Below, piece after piece: positions 26,885 to 36,795 of a stretch of 47,414 nt of DNA. The translations under genes and the position numbers were made by a program. Each line of letters opens with the position of its first letter. The stretch's first letter is position 1. Source of the DNA: Mameliella sp. MMSF_3455 (lineage in GTDB: Bacteria > Pseudomonadota > Alphaproteobacteria > Rhodobacterales > Rhodobacteraceae). The notes under the pieces were generated by a model. It saw nothing but the letters and a program-made list of their open reading frames with translations. It ran no database searches and had not been told where the DNA came from. The DNA is taken from NCBI RefSeq assembly GCF_030733205.1, contig NZ_JASHJL010000040.1, positions 1 through 47,414 of the forward strand, in the 5' to 3' direction.

Positions 26885-28603
26885 ATGGCCCTGGCCGAAC
26901 ATCTCCCGGTGCAGAAAGACCGCCAAGGCGGACGGCGTGATGCGGATGTCGTGTTGGGCGACGACTGGGTCGCACCCGACAGCACGGTCGAAAAGGAACT
27001 GCGCGACAGCCGCGCGCGGCGCGGGCTGTTCACGCTCAACCGTTCGCCACTGACGCGCAAGATCATCACCTTCAACCTGATCGCGCTCAACGTGTTGGTC
27101 GCGGGAATCCTCTGGTTGAATTCCTCCCGTGACACGCTGGCGGTGCAGCGCGTCAACGCGCTTCAGGCCGAGGTCGAACTGGTTGCAGACGTGTTCGAGG
27201 CACAATTGCCGCGCGGCGCGCCCGTCAGTCTTGGCTCCGGCGACGGCATTGACGTGGCCCGCACGGTCGAGGGCATCGACCTGCGAGACGGCGCGCGCCT
27301 CTTGGTCTTTGACAGCGCCAGTTTCCTTGTCGGCGAGACACGGGGACGCGTGCCGCCGATCATCCCCCCGGTCGAAGGGGACAAGCCGACGCTGATTTCC
27401 GATTTCCTGAACACCATCTGGGACGGTGTAGCGGGCCTGTTCAGCTATTTCGAGACCGAGCCCGACCTCGACCTGGAGGATCGGCTGCGCCGGGCCATCG
27501 AATCCGGCGATCCGGCCCTGACCCGTGTCGAAGCTGGTGGTCCCGACGGCGCCACCGTCTTCTTTGCGCTGACCCCGATCCGGCAGGGCGACGCGCTGGT
27601 CGGGACGATTGCGCTGGTGTCGCCTGCGACCGAGATCGACGCCGCCGTCAGCGCCGAGCGGGAGCGCGTGCTGCAGATGTTCGTGATCGCCACTCTGGTC
27701 TCGATCGGTCTCAGCCTGGTGCTGGCCTCGACCATTTCCAACCCGATTTCCGACCTCGCCGACGCGGCAGAGATCGGGCGCGACCGCAATCGCAAGGCGC
27801 GTACCCCGGGCCGTATCCGCATCCCCGACCTGACCGCCCGCCCGGACGAGATCGGACGCCTGTCGGGCGCGCTGCGGGGCATGGTTGGTGCGCTTTACGA
27901 CCGGATCGACCAGAACGAACAATTTGCCGCCGACGTGGCGCATGAGATCAAGAACCCGCTGGCCTCGTTGCGCTCTGCCGTGGGCAGCCTGCGCATGGTC
28001 AAGAAAGAGGATCACCGGGCCAAGCTGCTGGACGTGATCGAACATGACGTGCGCCGGCTGGACCGGCTGGTCAGCGACATTTCCAACGCCTCGCGGCTGG
28101 ACAGCGAACTGGTCAAGGAAGAAGAGCAGGAATTCAACCTGCTGGAGATGCTGGGAAATCTGACCGAGTTCCTGGGCGAGGACGCGCGCAAGAAGGGCAT
28201 CGAGTTCATCACCGACCTGCCGAAAAAGCCGGTCACGATCACGGGGTTGGAGCCACGCCTGGCACAGGTCTTCGTCAATCTGATCACAAACGCGATCTCC
28301 TTTTGCGAGGATGGCGACGCGATCCGTGTCTGGGCGCGGCGTCGCGACAATCGCGTATTGGTGGTGGTCGAGGACACCGGCCCGGGCATCCCCGAGGAAT
28401 CGCTGCAAAAGATCTTCAAGCGCTTCTACACATCGCGCCCGCAACAGGATTTCGGCAACAACTCGGGCCTCGGTCTTGCCATATCCAAGCAGATCATCGA
28501 GGCGCATGGCGGCGTCATCTGGGCCGAGAACATCCGCCCGACCGAGGCCGATGTAACCTCGGAGCCGCTGGGCGCACGCTTCGTCGTCGGCCTGCCGGTT
28601 TGA
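26885..28603 (+). CDS. chvG: Sensor histidine kinase ChvG
   Basis: 572 residues. A polar 55-residue lead is followed by membrane segment 1 (about 61-79), a periplasmic sensor region (80-260) and membrane segment 2 (about 265-285). A HAMP-like linker, a HisKA domain with the phosphorylated His353 (ADVAHEIKNPLASLRS) and an HATPase with N, G1 and G2 boxes (NLITNAISF, EDTGPGIP, NNSGLGLAI) follow. It pairs with ChvI, whose gene precedes it by three bases. In relatives ExoR inhibits this kinase; no ExoR gene is nearby. Confidence 0.94.
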   Translation: MALAEHLPVQKDRQGGRRDADVVLGDDWVAPDSTVEKELRDSRARRGLFTLNRSPLTRKIITFNLIALNVLVAGILWLNSSRDTLAVQRVNALQAEVELVADVFEAQLPRGAPVSLGSGDGIDVARTVEGIDLRDGARLLVFDSASFLVGETRGRVPPIIPPVEGDKPTLISDFLNTIWDGVAGLFSYFETEPDLDLEDRLRRAIESGDPALTRVEAGGPDGATVFFALTPIRQGDALVGTIALVSPATEIDAAVSAERERVLQMFVIATLVSIGLSLVLASTISNPISDLADAAEIGRDRNRKARTPGRIRIPDLTARPDEIGRLSGALRGMVGALYDRIDQNEQFAADVAHEIKNPLASLRSAVGSLRMVKKEDHRAKLLDVIEHDVRRLDRLVSDISNASRLDSELVKEEEQEFNLLEMLGNLTEFLGEDARKKGIEFITDLPKKPVTITGLEPRLAQVFVNLITNAISFCEDGDAIRVWARRRDNRVLVVVEDTGPGIPEESLQKIFKRFYTSRPQQDFGNNSGLGLAISKQIIEAHGGVIWAENIRPTEADVTSEPLGARFVVGLPV

Positions 28604-28612
28604 TTTCATCCC

Positions 28613-29029
28613 ATGCGGAAGGTCCTGCATGCCACCTCGGTTGCCGTGGGTGGCCGCGGGCTGTTGATCCGCGGCGCCTCGGGCAGCGGCAAATCGGGCC
28701 TGGCGCTGGAAATGATGGCGCGCGGTGCGCAGCTGATCGCCGATGATCGCACGATCGTCACGCGGAAAGACACGCAGCTGATCCTGACGGTCCCCGCCGC
28801 GCTGGCAGGCATGATCGAGGCGCGCGCCCTCGGTCTATTGCACGCAGCCCATGTCACCGACATTCCACTGGCCGCCATTCTGGACATGGATGTGGCCGAA
28901 AGGCATCGCTTGCCGCCTAACAGGTCCACCCGGCTGCTGGGGGTGGATGTGCCATTGCTTCACAATTCCGCGTCTGAATATTTCCCCGCAGGACTCGTTC
29001 ACTATCTCAAGTCGGGACGGCGAGAGTAG
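28613..29029 (+). CDS. hprK: HPr kinase/phosphorylase, short alphaproteobacterial form
   Basis: 138 residues, against about 310 in Gram-positive bacteria; Alphaproteobacteria keep only the C-terminal catalytic domain. The Walker A is at 21-28 (GASGSGKS). The ADDR motif at about 43-46 and the HprK signature (EARALGLLHAA) are present. It phosphorylates the regulatory serine of HPr. Nine bases after chvG and two before rapZ, so part of one operon. A weak ribosome site suggests coupling to chvG translation. Confidence 0.93.
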   Translation: MRKVLHATSVAVGGRGLLIRGASGSGKSGLALEMMARGAQLIADDRTIVTRKDTQLILTVPAALAGMIEARALGLLHAAHVTDIPLAAILDMDVAERHRLPPNRSTRLLGVDVPLLHNSASEYFPAGLVHYLKSGRRE

Positions 29030-29031
29030 AG

Positions 29032-29961
29032 ATGGACCACAAGGAAACTGGCAGCGCGCGCATCGTCTTTGTCACCGGCCCCTCGGGCGCCGGGCGGTCG
29101 AGCGCGATCAATGTGCTCGAGGACCTGGGTTTCGAGAGCATCGACAACATCCCGCTCAGCCTGGTGCCGCGGTTGGTCGATCACGACACGCCCCCGGCCC
29201 GGCCACTTGCGCTGGGCATCGACGTGCGCAACCGCGATTTCAGTGCCGAGGGCTTGTTGCAGCTCTACGAGATCCTGACGGACCAGATGCGCGCCCCCGT
29301 CGACCTGTTGTATGTCGATTGCACCGACGAGGTGCTGGTGCGGCGTTATTCCGAAACCCGACGCCGTCACCCGATGGCCCCGGACGAGATGCCGGTGGAC
29401 GGGGTGGTGCGCGAAAAGGCCCTGCTGACCGATGTGCGGTCGCGCGCCGATATCCTGATCGACACATCGGAACTTTCCGTGCACGACCTGCGGGCCGAAT
29501 TGGAAGGCTGGTTTGGCGAGGTGACGGGGCAGGGCACCGCCGTCTCGGTGCAGAGCTTTTCCTACAAGCGCGGGCTGCCACAGGGACTGGATGTCGTGTT
29601 CGATTGCCGGTTCCTGCGCAATCCCCATTGGGAACCTGACTTGCGCGCCTTTACCGGGCTGGACCCGCAGGTGGCGTCCTTCGTGGCAGGAGATCCCCGT
29701 TATGAGGATTTCCTGGACCGGTTGACCGGCCTGGTCCTGTTGATGCTGCCGGCGGTGGTGGCCGAGGGCAAGGCCCATTTCGCCATCGGCTTTGGCTGTA
29801 CCGGTGGCCAGCACCGGTCGGTTGCCGTCACGGAAAACGTCGCGGCCGCTCTTGCGCAGGAAGGCTGGCGGGTGTCAATTAGGCACCGCGAACTGGAACG
29901 TCGCGGCGGCACGCCCGTTTCCGAACGCGGCGTAGGCTTGGTTGGAAAGGTGTCCGGGTGA
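29032..29961 (+). CDS. rapZ: RNase adapter / nucleotide-binding protein RapZ
   Basis: 309 residues. An N-terminal P-loop (TGPSGAGRSS, about 15-24) with a Walker B-like VDLLYVDCTDE, then the C-terminal RapZ domain (FAIGFGCTGGQHRSVAVTE near 260-280). In Enterobacteria RapZ guides GlmY/GlmZ small-RNA decay; in Alphaproteobacteria its conserved place between hprK and PTS genes points to envelope-sugar or PTS signalling, but the exact role is open. Two bases after hprK; its stop overlaps the GTG start of the next gene. Confidence 0.93.
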   Translation: MDHKETGSARIVFVTGPSGAGRSSAINVLEDLGFESIDNIPLSLVPRLVDHDTPPARPLALGIDVRNRDFSAEGLLQLYEILTDQMRAPVDLLYVDCTDEVLVRRYSETRRRHPMAPDEMPVDGVVREKALLTDVRSRADILIDTSELSVHDLRAELEGWFGEVTGQGTAVSVQSFSYKRGLPQGLDVVFDCRFLRNPHWEPDLRAFTGLDPQVASFVAGDPRYEDFLDRLTGLVLLMLPAVVAEGKAHFAIGFGCTGGQHRSVAVTENVAAALAQEGWRVSIRHRELERRGGTPVSERGVGLVGKVSG

Positions 29962-30356
29962 TCGGTATCGTGATCGTCGCGCATGGCGGACTGGCCCGCG
30001 AGTATCTCGCGGCGGTCGAGCATGTGGTTGGCACGCAGCCGGCGATGCAGGCGATTTCCATCGAGGCGGATGCCAACCGCGCCGACAAGCAGAACGAGAT
30101 CTGTGCCGCGGCCGATGCGGTCGATAGCGGCGGCGGGGTGGTGATCGTCACCGACATGTTCGGCGGCTCTCCTTCCAACCTGTCGCTGAACGCCTGCCGC
30201 CCCGAAAACCGCCGTATTCTGTACGGCGCGAATCTGCCGATGCTGATCAAGCTGACCAAAAGCCGTAACCTGACCGTTCCAGAAGCGGTACGCCAGGCCC
30301 TGGAGGCCGGGCGGAAGTACATTGACAGTCAGAACATTCCGGCGGATCCAACTTGA
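29958..30356 (+). CDS. PTS EIIA component, mannose/fructose family
   Basis: 132 residues with the EIIA-Man fold. The phosphorylated His9 lies in VIVAHGGLARE, and the segment VIVTDMFGGSPSNL is typical. The GTG start overlaps the rapZ stop (GTGA), a mark of translational coupling. EIIA would take phosphate from HPr. There is no EIIB or EIIC partner in the window, so sugar transport is unlikely; a regulatory role in carbon/nitrogen signalling is the usual view in this group. Sometimes annotated ManX or PtsN-like; I leave the symbol empty. Confidence 0.9.
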   Translation: MIGIVIVAHGGLAREYLAAVEHVVGTQPAMQAISIEADANRADKQNEICAAADAVDSGGGVVIVTDMFGGSPSNLSLNACRPENRRILYGANLPMLIKLTKSRNLTVPEAVRQALEAGRKYIDSQNIPADPT

Positions 30357-30390
30357 ATGCCTTGATCTGCCACGAGAAAGCCGGGTTCCC

Positions 30391-30669
30391 ATGACCAACT
30401 CCGTTCAACGCGCGCTGAAGATCATCAACGAGAAGGGGCTGCATGCCCGCGCCTCTGCCAAACTGGTCGAGGTGGTCGAAGGCTTTGACGCAATGGCCGA
30501 GGTCAGCCGCGACGGGATGTCCGCCAGCGGAGACAGTATTATGGGGCTTTTGATGTTGGCAGCCGCGAAAGGAAGCACTATTGAAGTCCAAACCTCGGGG
30601 CCGGATGCCGAGGCGCTGGCCGATGCGGTCGAGGCCTTGGTGGCCGACCGTTTCGGGGAAGACTGTTAG
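30391..30669 (+). CDS. Phosphocarrier protein HPr
   Basis: 92 residues. The active-site His18 lies in EKGLHARASAKL and the regulatory serine at Ser49 in GDSIMGLLMLAA, the target of HprK. Both sites present means the HprK serine switch can work on this HPr. EI (ptsP or ptsI) is not in the window. The start at 30391 is chosen for the family N-terminus; the ribosome site is weak. Last PTS gene of the chvI operon, about 35 bases after EIIA. Confidence 0.94.
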   Translation: MTNSVQRALKIINEKGLHARASAKLVEVVEGFDAMAEVSRDGMSASGDSIMGLLMLAAAKGSTIEVQTSGPDAEALADAVEALVADRFGEDC

Positions 30670-30757
30670 CGCCGGTGCCCGGCGCTGACGTGCAAAACGG
30701 GACTGTAGCAGGCGCATGGTCGAAAGCACCCAATCGACATCCCTGAGGGGGCGGAGC

Positions 30758-31594
30758 GTGTCCAGGAATCCTGCACCCTATGACAAGCGTCAGGTCAGTT
30801 ACGCCAACACGTTCAGCAACCCGTGGAAGGCCAACACGATCCGGACGCTGGAATGGCTGACCGGCAAGATCCCCCTGCTGCGCATGGTGCGGCGGTTCGA
30901 ACGCATGGGCCCGGTCGAGGGGCAGGCCTTCTGGAGCCAGGCCCTGGGCATCATGGGCATCGACCTGATGACGCCGGCCGAACAGATTGCCCGCATCCCC
31001 AAGGATGGCCCGGTGATCATCGTGGCCAACCACCCGCACGGGCTGGTCGACGGGATGGTGCTGGCGGACCTCATTGGCCGTGTGCGCACAGACTACAAGA
31101 TCCTGACACGTTCGCTTCTGACCGGCGTCAAGGAGGTGGAACCCTTCATGATCCCGGTGCCCTTCCCGCATGAGGAAGACGCGCGCGAGCAGAGCCTGGA
31201 AATGCGGGCAAGGGCGATGGATCACCTCAAGTCCGGGGGCGTGATCGTCCTGTTTCCTTCCGGCGTCGTGGCGTCGTCCGATACCTGGTTCGGCACGGCG
31301 CAAGAGGCGGGCTGGAACCCCTTTACCGCCAAGATGATCCAGAGATCCGGTGCAACCGTGGTGCCGATCTTCTTTCCGGGCCAGAACAGCCGTGCCTACC
31401 AGATCGCCAACAAGCTGTCCGCTACGATCCGCCAGGGGCTCTTGATCCACGAGGTCGTGCACGCCTGCAAGCGGCCGCAAAAGCCGGTCGTCGGTGAGCC
31501 GATAACTCCCGAACAGGTCAAGGCCTTTGCGGGCGGCCAGCGCGAGTTCGTCGCCTGGCTGCGCGAGCAGACGCTGGCCCTGCGCGAAGGCTGA
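30758..31594 (+). CDS. 1-acyl-glycerol-3-phosphate acyltransferase family protein
   Basis: About 278 residues from a GTG at 30758 that has GAGGGGG six bases upstream. The in-frame ATG at 30716 adds 14 weakly supported residues and has a poorer site. The acyltransferase HX4D motif is NHPHGLVD (about 90-97), followed by the IVLFPSGVVASSD block (near 163-175) and VVPIFFPGQNS. PlsC-type enzymes transfer acyl chains to lysophosphatidic acid or related lipids. In this group a second PlsC-like enzyme often lies after HPr; it could serve ornithine lipids or core phospholipids. No clear membrane segment, so a peripheral membrane protein. Confidence 0.85.
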   Translation: MSRNPAPYDKRQVSYANTFSNPWKANTIRTLEWLTGKIPLLRMVRRFERMGPVEGQAFWSQALGIMGIDLMTPAEQIARIPKDGPVIIVANHPHGLVDGMVLADLIGRVRTDYKILTRSLLTGVKEVEPFMIPVPFPHEEDAREQSLEMRARAMDHLKSGGVIVLFPSGVVASSDTWFGTAQEAGWNPFTAKMIQRSGATVVPIFFPGQNSRAYQIANKLSATIRQGLLIHEVVHACKRPQKPVVGEPITPEQVKAFAGGQREFVAWLREQTLALREG

Positions 31595-31673
31595 GGTTAC
31601 AGTCTGCCGCCGTGGCCGGCCCGTGCCCGTTCAGGTGCCTCTGCACGCATCCCGGGGCACAGGGCGGTCGGGA

Positions 31674-32549
31674 TCAGCGCGTCGGAACCGGTTCATCACC
31701 GCGATAATCGTAGAAACCGCGCCCGGTCTTGCGGCCCAGCCAGCCGGCCTCGACGTATTTGGTCAGCAGCGGGCAGGGGCGGTACTTGGTATCGGCGAGC
31801 CCGTCGTGCAGCACGTTCATGATCGCAAGGCAGGTGTCCAACCCGATGAAGTCGGCCAGTTCCAGCGGACCCATCGGGTGGTTGGCGCCCAGTTTCATCG
31901 CCATGTCGATCGAGCGGACGTTGCCAACGCCTTCGTACAGCGTATAGCAGGCCTCGTTGATCATCGGGATCAGGATGCGGTTGACGATGAAGGCGGGAAA
32001 ATCCTCGGCGCTGGCGGCGGTCTTGTCGAGCTTCTCGACCACCGCGAGGCAGCTCTCATAGGTTTCGTGGTCGGTGGCGATGCCCCGGATCAGCTCGACC
32101 AGCTTCATCACCGGCACCGGGTTCATGAAATGGAACCCCAGGAACTTCTCGGGGCGGTCGGTCCGGCTGGCCAGTCGCGTGATCGAGATGGATGAGGTGT
32201 TCGAGGTCAGGATCGTCTCGGGCTTCAGGTGTGGCAGCAGCGCGGCAAAGATCTTGTCCTTGACCTCTTCGCGCTCGGTCGCGGCCTCGATCACCAGGTC
32301 GGTCTGGGCGATTTCGGGCAGGTGCAGCGTGGTGCGGATGCGCGCCATTGTCCGGTCGCGTTCCTCGGAAGAGATCTTCTCGCGGGTGACCTGGCGGTCG
32401 AGGTTCTTGCCGATGGTGGCAACGGCCTTGTCCAGTGCCTCCTGGCTGATGTCGTTGAGACGTACCTCGTAGCCTGCCAGCGCCATGACATGGGCAATTC
32501 CGTTTCCCATCTGCCCCGCGCCAACGACCCCGATAGACTTGATTTCCAT
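31674..32549 (-). CDS. 3-hydroxybutyryl-CoA dehydrogenase
   Basis: 291 residues. An NAD-binding Rossmann motif (GVVGAGQMGNGIAHVMA, 8-24) and the catalytic His in FLGFHFMNPVPVMKLVE are present, with the C-terminal 3HCDH domain (NRILIPMINEACYTL, ANHPMGPLELADFIGLD). It oxidises 3-hydroxyacyl-CoA, most likely 3-hydroxybutyryl-CoA (hbd/paaH type). The start at 32549 gives the standard N-terminus and has AAAAGGGG upstream. The electron-transfer flavoprotein genes lie 1.1 kb further, consistent with acyl-CoA oxidation nearby, though DUF6473 stands between them on the other strand. Confidence 0.94.
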   Translation of the reverse strand: MEIKSIGVVGAGQMGNGIAHVMALAGYEVRLNDISQEALDKAVATIGKNLDRQVTREKISSEERDRTMARIRTTLHLPEIAQTDLVIEAATEREEVKDKIFAALLPHLKPETILTSNTSSISITRLASRTDRPEKFLGFHFMNPVPVMKLVELIRGIATDHETYESCLAVVEKLDKTAASAEDFPAFIVNRILIPMINEACYTLYEGVGNVRSIDMAMKLGANHPMGPLELADFIGLDTCLAIMNVLHDGLADTKYRPCPLLTKYVEAGWLGRKTGRGFYDYRGDEPVPTR

Positions 32550-32693
32550 GTCCCGATCCCCTTTTGCCGCGGCCACCATGAACCGGCTTTGGCGGGGCTG
32601 CAAGAGTGTCGGATTCGTCTCGCATTGTCACATTAGCAAAATGGCAAGGGCTTTGCCCGATTCTCGCCTTTGGGTGAAAAATGAGGTGGGAAA

Positions 32694-33524
32694 ATGTCTG
32701 TACATGGCGGGGGCCATGCGACCCTGGAATACTATCCGTGCCGCTACGGCACGTCACGCGTGCTGTTCCGCGGGCCGCGACGGCAACTCGACGGGCTTTA
32801 CTTTGCGTTCCTCGGGGGAACGGAAACATACGGTCGGTTCATCGAGCAACCCTTTCCGGCGCTGCTGGAACAGCGGATCAGGCTGGCCTGCGCGAATTTC
32901 GGCGTGATCAACGCCGGCGTGGACCTGTACCTGAACGATCCCGGCGTGCTGGACCTAGCGGCCGGGGCCGCCGTCAAGGTGGTGCAGGTGATGGGGGCGC
33001 AGAACCTGTCGAACCGATTCTATACCGTGCATCCGCGCCGCAATGATCGTTTCCTGCGTGCCTCGGAAAAGCTTCAGGTGCTCTATCCCGAGATCGATTT
33101 TACGGAGTTTCATTTTGTCCGGCACATGCTGGGGCGGCTTGCTGATGTCTCCAGCGACCGGTTTGCCGAGGTTCAGGAAGAACTGCGGATGGCCTGGACG
33201 TCACGCATGAAGCAACTGCTTGCGCATCTGCACGGGGATACGGTGCTGCTGTGGTTCGCGGACCATCCCGTGCCCTGTGAACTGCCCGGGCGGCTGGATG
33301 GCGATCCGCTGTTCGTGAACCGCGAAATGATCGAGACGCTGCGCCCCAGGGTCAACGAGGTTGTCGAGGTCGTGGCTTCGGGCGCGGCCCTCACCGAAGG
33401 TACGCGCGGCATGGTCTTTGGCGACTTCGAGGCCTGCGCCGCGGCCGAACTGATGGGCCCGCTTGCCCACCACGAAGTCGGTGAGGCGCTGACCCCGGTG
33501 CTGGGCGCAATGGTTCGGCGTTGA
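32694..33524 (+). CDS. DUF6473-like hypothetical protein
   Basis: 276 residues, soluble. The sequence begins HATLEYYPCRYGTSRVLFRGPRR and continues YFAFLGGTETYGRF, a pattern I associate with the DUF6473 group of Rhodobacterales. There is no signal peptide or membrane helix. The charged middle (HPRRNDRFLRASEKL) has no enzyme motif I recognise. GAGGTGGG before the ATG supports the start. Divergent from the dehydrogenase and convergent with etfA, so it is transcribed alone. Function unknown. Confidence 0.7.
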   Translation: MSVHGGGHATLEYYPCRYGTSRVLFRGPRRQLDGLYFAFLGGTETYGRFIEQPFPALLEQRIRLACANFGVINAGVDLYLNDPGVLDLAAGAAVKVVQVMGAQNLSNRFYTVHPRRNDRFLRASEKLQVLYPEIDFTEFHFVRHMLGRLADVSSDRFAEVQEELRMAWTSRMKQLLAHLHGDTVLLWFADHPVPCELPGRLDGDPLFVNREMIETLRPRVNEVVEVVASGAALTEGTRGMVFGDFEACAAAELMGPLAHHEVGEALTPVLGAMVRR

Positions 33525-33530
33525 CATGAA

Positions 33531-33557
33531 CAAGGCCCGCCTGTCCGGCGGGCCTTG
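33531..33557. terminator. Hairpin between convergent DUF6473-like gene and etfA
   Basis: A perfect 11-bp stem, CAAGGCCCGCC and GGCGGGCCTTG, with a five-base loop. It begins seven bases after the upstream stop and 40 bases after etfA on the other strand. No long T-run, so it may work as a rho-independent terminator only weakly or protect 3' ends. Confidence 0.6.
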
Positions 33558-33595
33558 ATGTATGTTGCGGGGGGTGCCTTGCACCCAACGCCTGC

Positions 33596-34521
33596 TTACA
33601 GCTTTTCGGTCAGGGCCGGGACGGCCTCGAAGAGGTCGGCGACAAGACCGTAGTCCGCCACCTGGAAGATCGGGGCCTCTTCGTCCTTGTTGATGGCGAC
33701 GATGACCTTCGAGTCCTTCATGCCGGCAAGGTGCTGGATCGCACCCGAGATGCCGACTGCAACGTAAAGGTCCGGAGCGACGACCTTGCCGGTCTGACCC
33801 ACCTGCCAATCGTTCGGCGCGAAGCCCGAGTCGACCGCGGCGCGCGAGGCGCCGACAGCGGCGTTCAGCTTGTCCGCCAGCTTTTCGATGATGGCAAAGT
33901 CCTCTTGCGAACCAACGCCACGGCCGCCGGAGACAACGACACCGGCCGAGGTCAGCTCGGGGCGGTCGCTTTCGGCCACCTTGTCCTCGACCCATTCGGA
34001 CAGGCCGGGGTTGTCGCCCGCTGCGATTTCCTCAACAGCTGCCGAACCGCCGGTGGCGGCCGCGTCGAAGGTCGAGGTGCGGAAGGTGATGACCTTGGTC
34101 GCGTCCTTGGACTTGACCGTCTGCATCGCGTTGCCGGCGTAGATCGGGCGGACAAAGGTGTCGGCGTCCACGACCTCGGTCACGTCGGTCAGCACCATCA
34201 CGTCCAAGAGCGCTGCGACGCGGGGCAGGATGTTCTTGGCGTCGGTGGTGGCGGGCGCCACGACGTGGCTGTAGTCGCCGGCAAGCGAGGCGATCAGCGC
34301 GGCAACCGGCTCTGCCAGGCGGTGACCGTAGAGGTCATCCTCGGCGACCAGCACCTTGGAAACGCCCTCGATGGTCGCGGCTTCGTCGGCGGCAGCCTTG
34401 GCAGAGGCGCCGGCGGCCAGGACGGTCACGTCGCCCAGGGTCTTGGCGGCGGAGACGGTCTTGGCGGTGGCGTCCATCGCCAGCGCGCCGTCGTTGATCT
34501 CGGCAATCAGCAGAACGGCCA

Positions 34522-34522
<1 letters not shown>
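33596..34522 (-). CDS. etfA: Electron transfer flavoprotein alpha subunit
   Basis: 308 residues. ETF carries electrons from acyl-CoA dehydrogenases to the quinone pool. The FAD-binding C-terminal domain is plain ([20 protein letters not shown], then [20 protein letters not shown] and [18 protein letters not shown]). Its start overlaps the etfB stop (TGATG), so the two subunits are translationally coupled. Standard length. The 3' hairpin at 33531 closes the operon. Confidence 0.97.
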
Positions 34523-35280
<758 letters not shown>

Positions 35281-35679
35281 CTGCGTGTCTCTCCTCAGGT
35301 CTACCATTGCCGCGGGCGGACCCGCGAGACTTCCTCGTCGGGTTGTGTAGCCTGCCGTGCCTTGGGGAAACAGCGAAAAATCGTCGCGTTAGCGCCCATA
35401 CGCGTCGCAATGACGGGACGTTTTCCGGTATACAATCGAATCCATTGCAATCCGGGCGCACGCCAAGGTGCCGCTACGACACCTTTGGCCAAGTTTGCAT
35501 CATTATACGGCACGGATTCGCGCCCGTAGGCGGTTCAATGTCAGGTCTTGTGTTCGAAACATTCGAGGCGAAGCGTCGTTCCCTGGGATCGAGGCCGACC
35601 GGATATGGTTTGCCGTTCCCTCAGGTGGCTAGACCGGCATTCGAGTGTCGAAAGACCCTTTTGTGCTCCGTTTCATGCC
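35281..35679. other. 399-base intergenic region, no supported gene
   Basis: Lies between the start of etfB and the stop of the M48 protease gene, both on the minus strand, so it should carry the etf promoter. A plus-strand open frame at about 35538-35723 has no ribosome site or family match. I see no RNA gene, repeat or clear operator. Confidence 0.5.
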
Positions 35680-36795
35680 CTAACGGCAGATGTTCTGCAG
35701 CGCGTGCCACTCTGCATCGCTGAGGATCGGGCGAGTTCCGCTCTGTGATCGTGCGAAATCGCGCGCCTGGTCGGCCCGTTCCGACGTGATCGGGTGAGTC
35801 GACAGGTAAGCCGGGATTTCAATGCCCTGCATGTCGTCCAGCGCGTCAAAGAAGCGGGCAAAACCATCGGCGCTCACATCCGCCTGTTGCAGCATGTCCA
35901 GCGCAAAGAGATCGGCGGCGGCCTCGGCCTCGCGGGTATAGGCGGCGGTCATCAGCTTTTCCCCCACCAGCGCGATGGCCGCGCCGCCGGAGAAGTCGCC
36001 GATGATCATGGTCAGCAGGCCCGCCGACCCCGCGGTGCGCAGGGCGTGCCGCGTGGCATCCCGCGATTCGACATGGCCGATCTCATGCGCCAGGACCCCG
36101 GCGACCTCCTCGGGGCTCTCCGCCGTCTCCAGCAGCCCGCGCAGGACGACGACCTGCCCGCCGGGAGCGGCGAAGGCGTTGACCATATCGTGGTCAAAGA
36201 CCTGGCTGCTGATCTGGTACTGCATCTCGCGGGTTTCGGTCAGCCGCGTGATCATCTTGTCCAGCGCGGCAACGCCCGCCGGATCGGTGCAACGCAGCGA
36301 TCCGCTGCCGCTGCCCAGAACCCGCTCCATCTGGCGCACGACGACCTTGCCAAAGGCGATCTCGCGTTCGATCGGGATGATCTGGGCCAACGTATTGGCC
36401 ATCGCGGGCAGGATCACGAAGAGCATCAGGCCGGCGGCCGCCACCGCCCCGCCGGTGTAGATGCCGATCTTGCGCCAAGTGCCCTTGTGCATGTCGGCGC
36501 GGAACAGGCCGGGGCGGGTGCGGTGCATCCAGGCGATCAGCTCTGGGTCCAGCAGGATCAGCCGGGCGGGATCGCGCGGCGCCTCGTCGTCGGTATGGGC
36601 GTGGCGCGTCAGGGTCAGCCGGGCTTTGTGGCCGGTATCGCTGAGCGCGCGCAGGTCCATCAGGTTCCAGTGCAGCGGTTCGGGCAGGGTGTCGCCGGTG
36701 ATGATCATGGCCTGCCGGTCGTCGGAAAGGGCGACATGAACATCATGCCGCCCAGCCGTGAGGCCATCGAAGAACTGCGCCTCGGTCTTTTGCAT
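35680..36795 (-). CDS. M48-family metalloprotease, membrane-anchored
   Basis: 371 residues. A cytoplasmic-facing N-terminal domain (1-105) precedes one membrane segment (about 112-135), then the peptidase domain. The zinc motif HEIGH lies at 237-241 and the third ligand Glu near 291 (TREAEAAAD). M48 enzymes of this kind act in membrane or envelope protein quality control. Its ATG overlaps the stop of the DUF898 gene (TGATG), so the two are coupled and probably work on the same membrane process. The N-terminal domain resembles the DUF7092-type extension of bacterial M48 proteases. Confidence 0.9.
   Translation of the reverse strand: MQKTEAQFFDGLTAGRHDVHVALSDDRQAMIITGDTLPEPLHWNLMDLRALSDTGHKARLTLTRHAHTDDEAPRDPARLILLDPELIAWMHRTRPGLFRADMHKGTWRKIGIYTGGAVAAAGLMLFVILPAMANTLAQIIPIEREIAFGKVVVRQMERVLGSGSGSLRCTDPAGVAALDKMITRLTETREMQYQISSQVFDHDMVNAFAAPGGQVVVLRGLLETAESPEEVAGVLAHEIGHVESRDATRHALRTAGSAGLLTMIIGDFSGGAAIALVGEKLMTAAYTREAEAAADLFALDMLQQADVSADGFARFFDALDDMQGIEIPAYLSTHPITSERADQARDFARSQSGTRPILSDAEWHALQNICR

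Noticed and set aside
26102-28630. 842-codon open frame on the minus strand opposite chvI-chvG
   Set aside because: Antisense to two clear two-component genes. Product is rich in Arg, Gln, Asp and His with no domain; a by-product of high GC and codon bias.
35538-35723. Plus-strand 61-codon frame upstream of the M48 gene end
   Set aside because: No ribosome site, no match, overlaps the M48 stop region.
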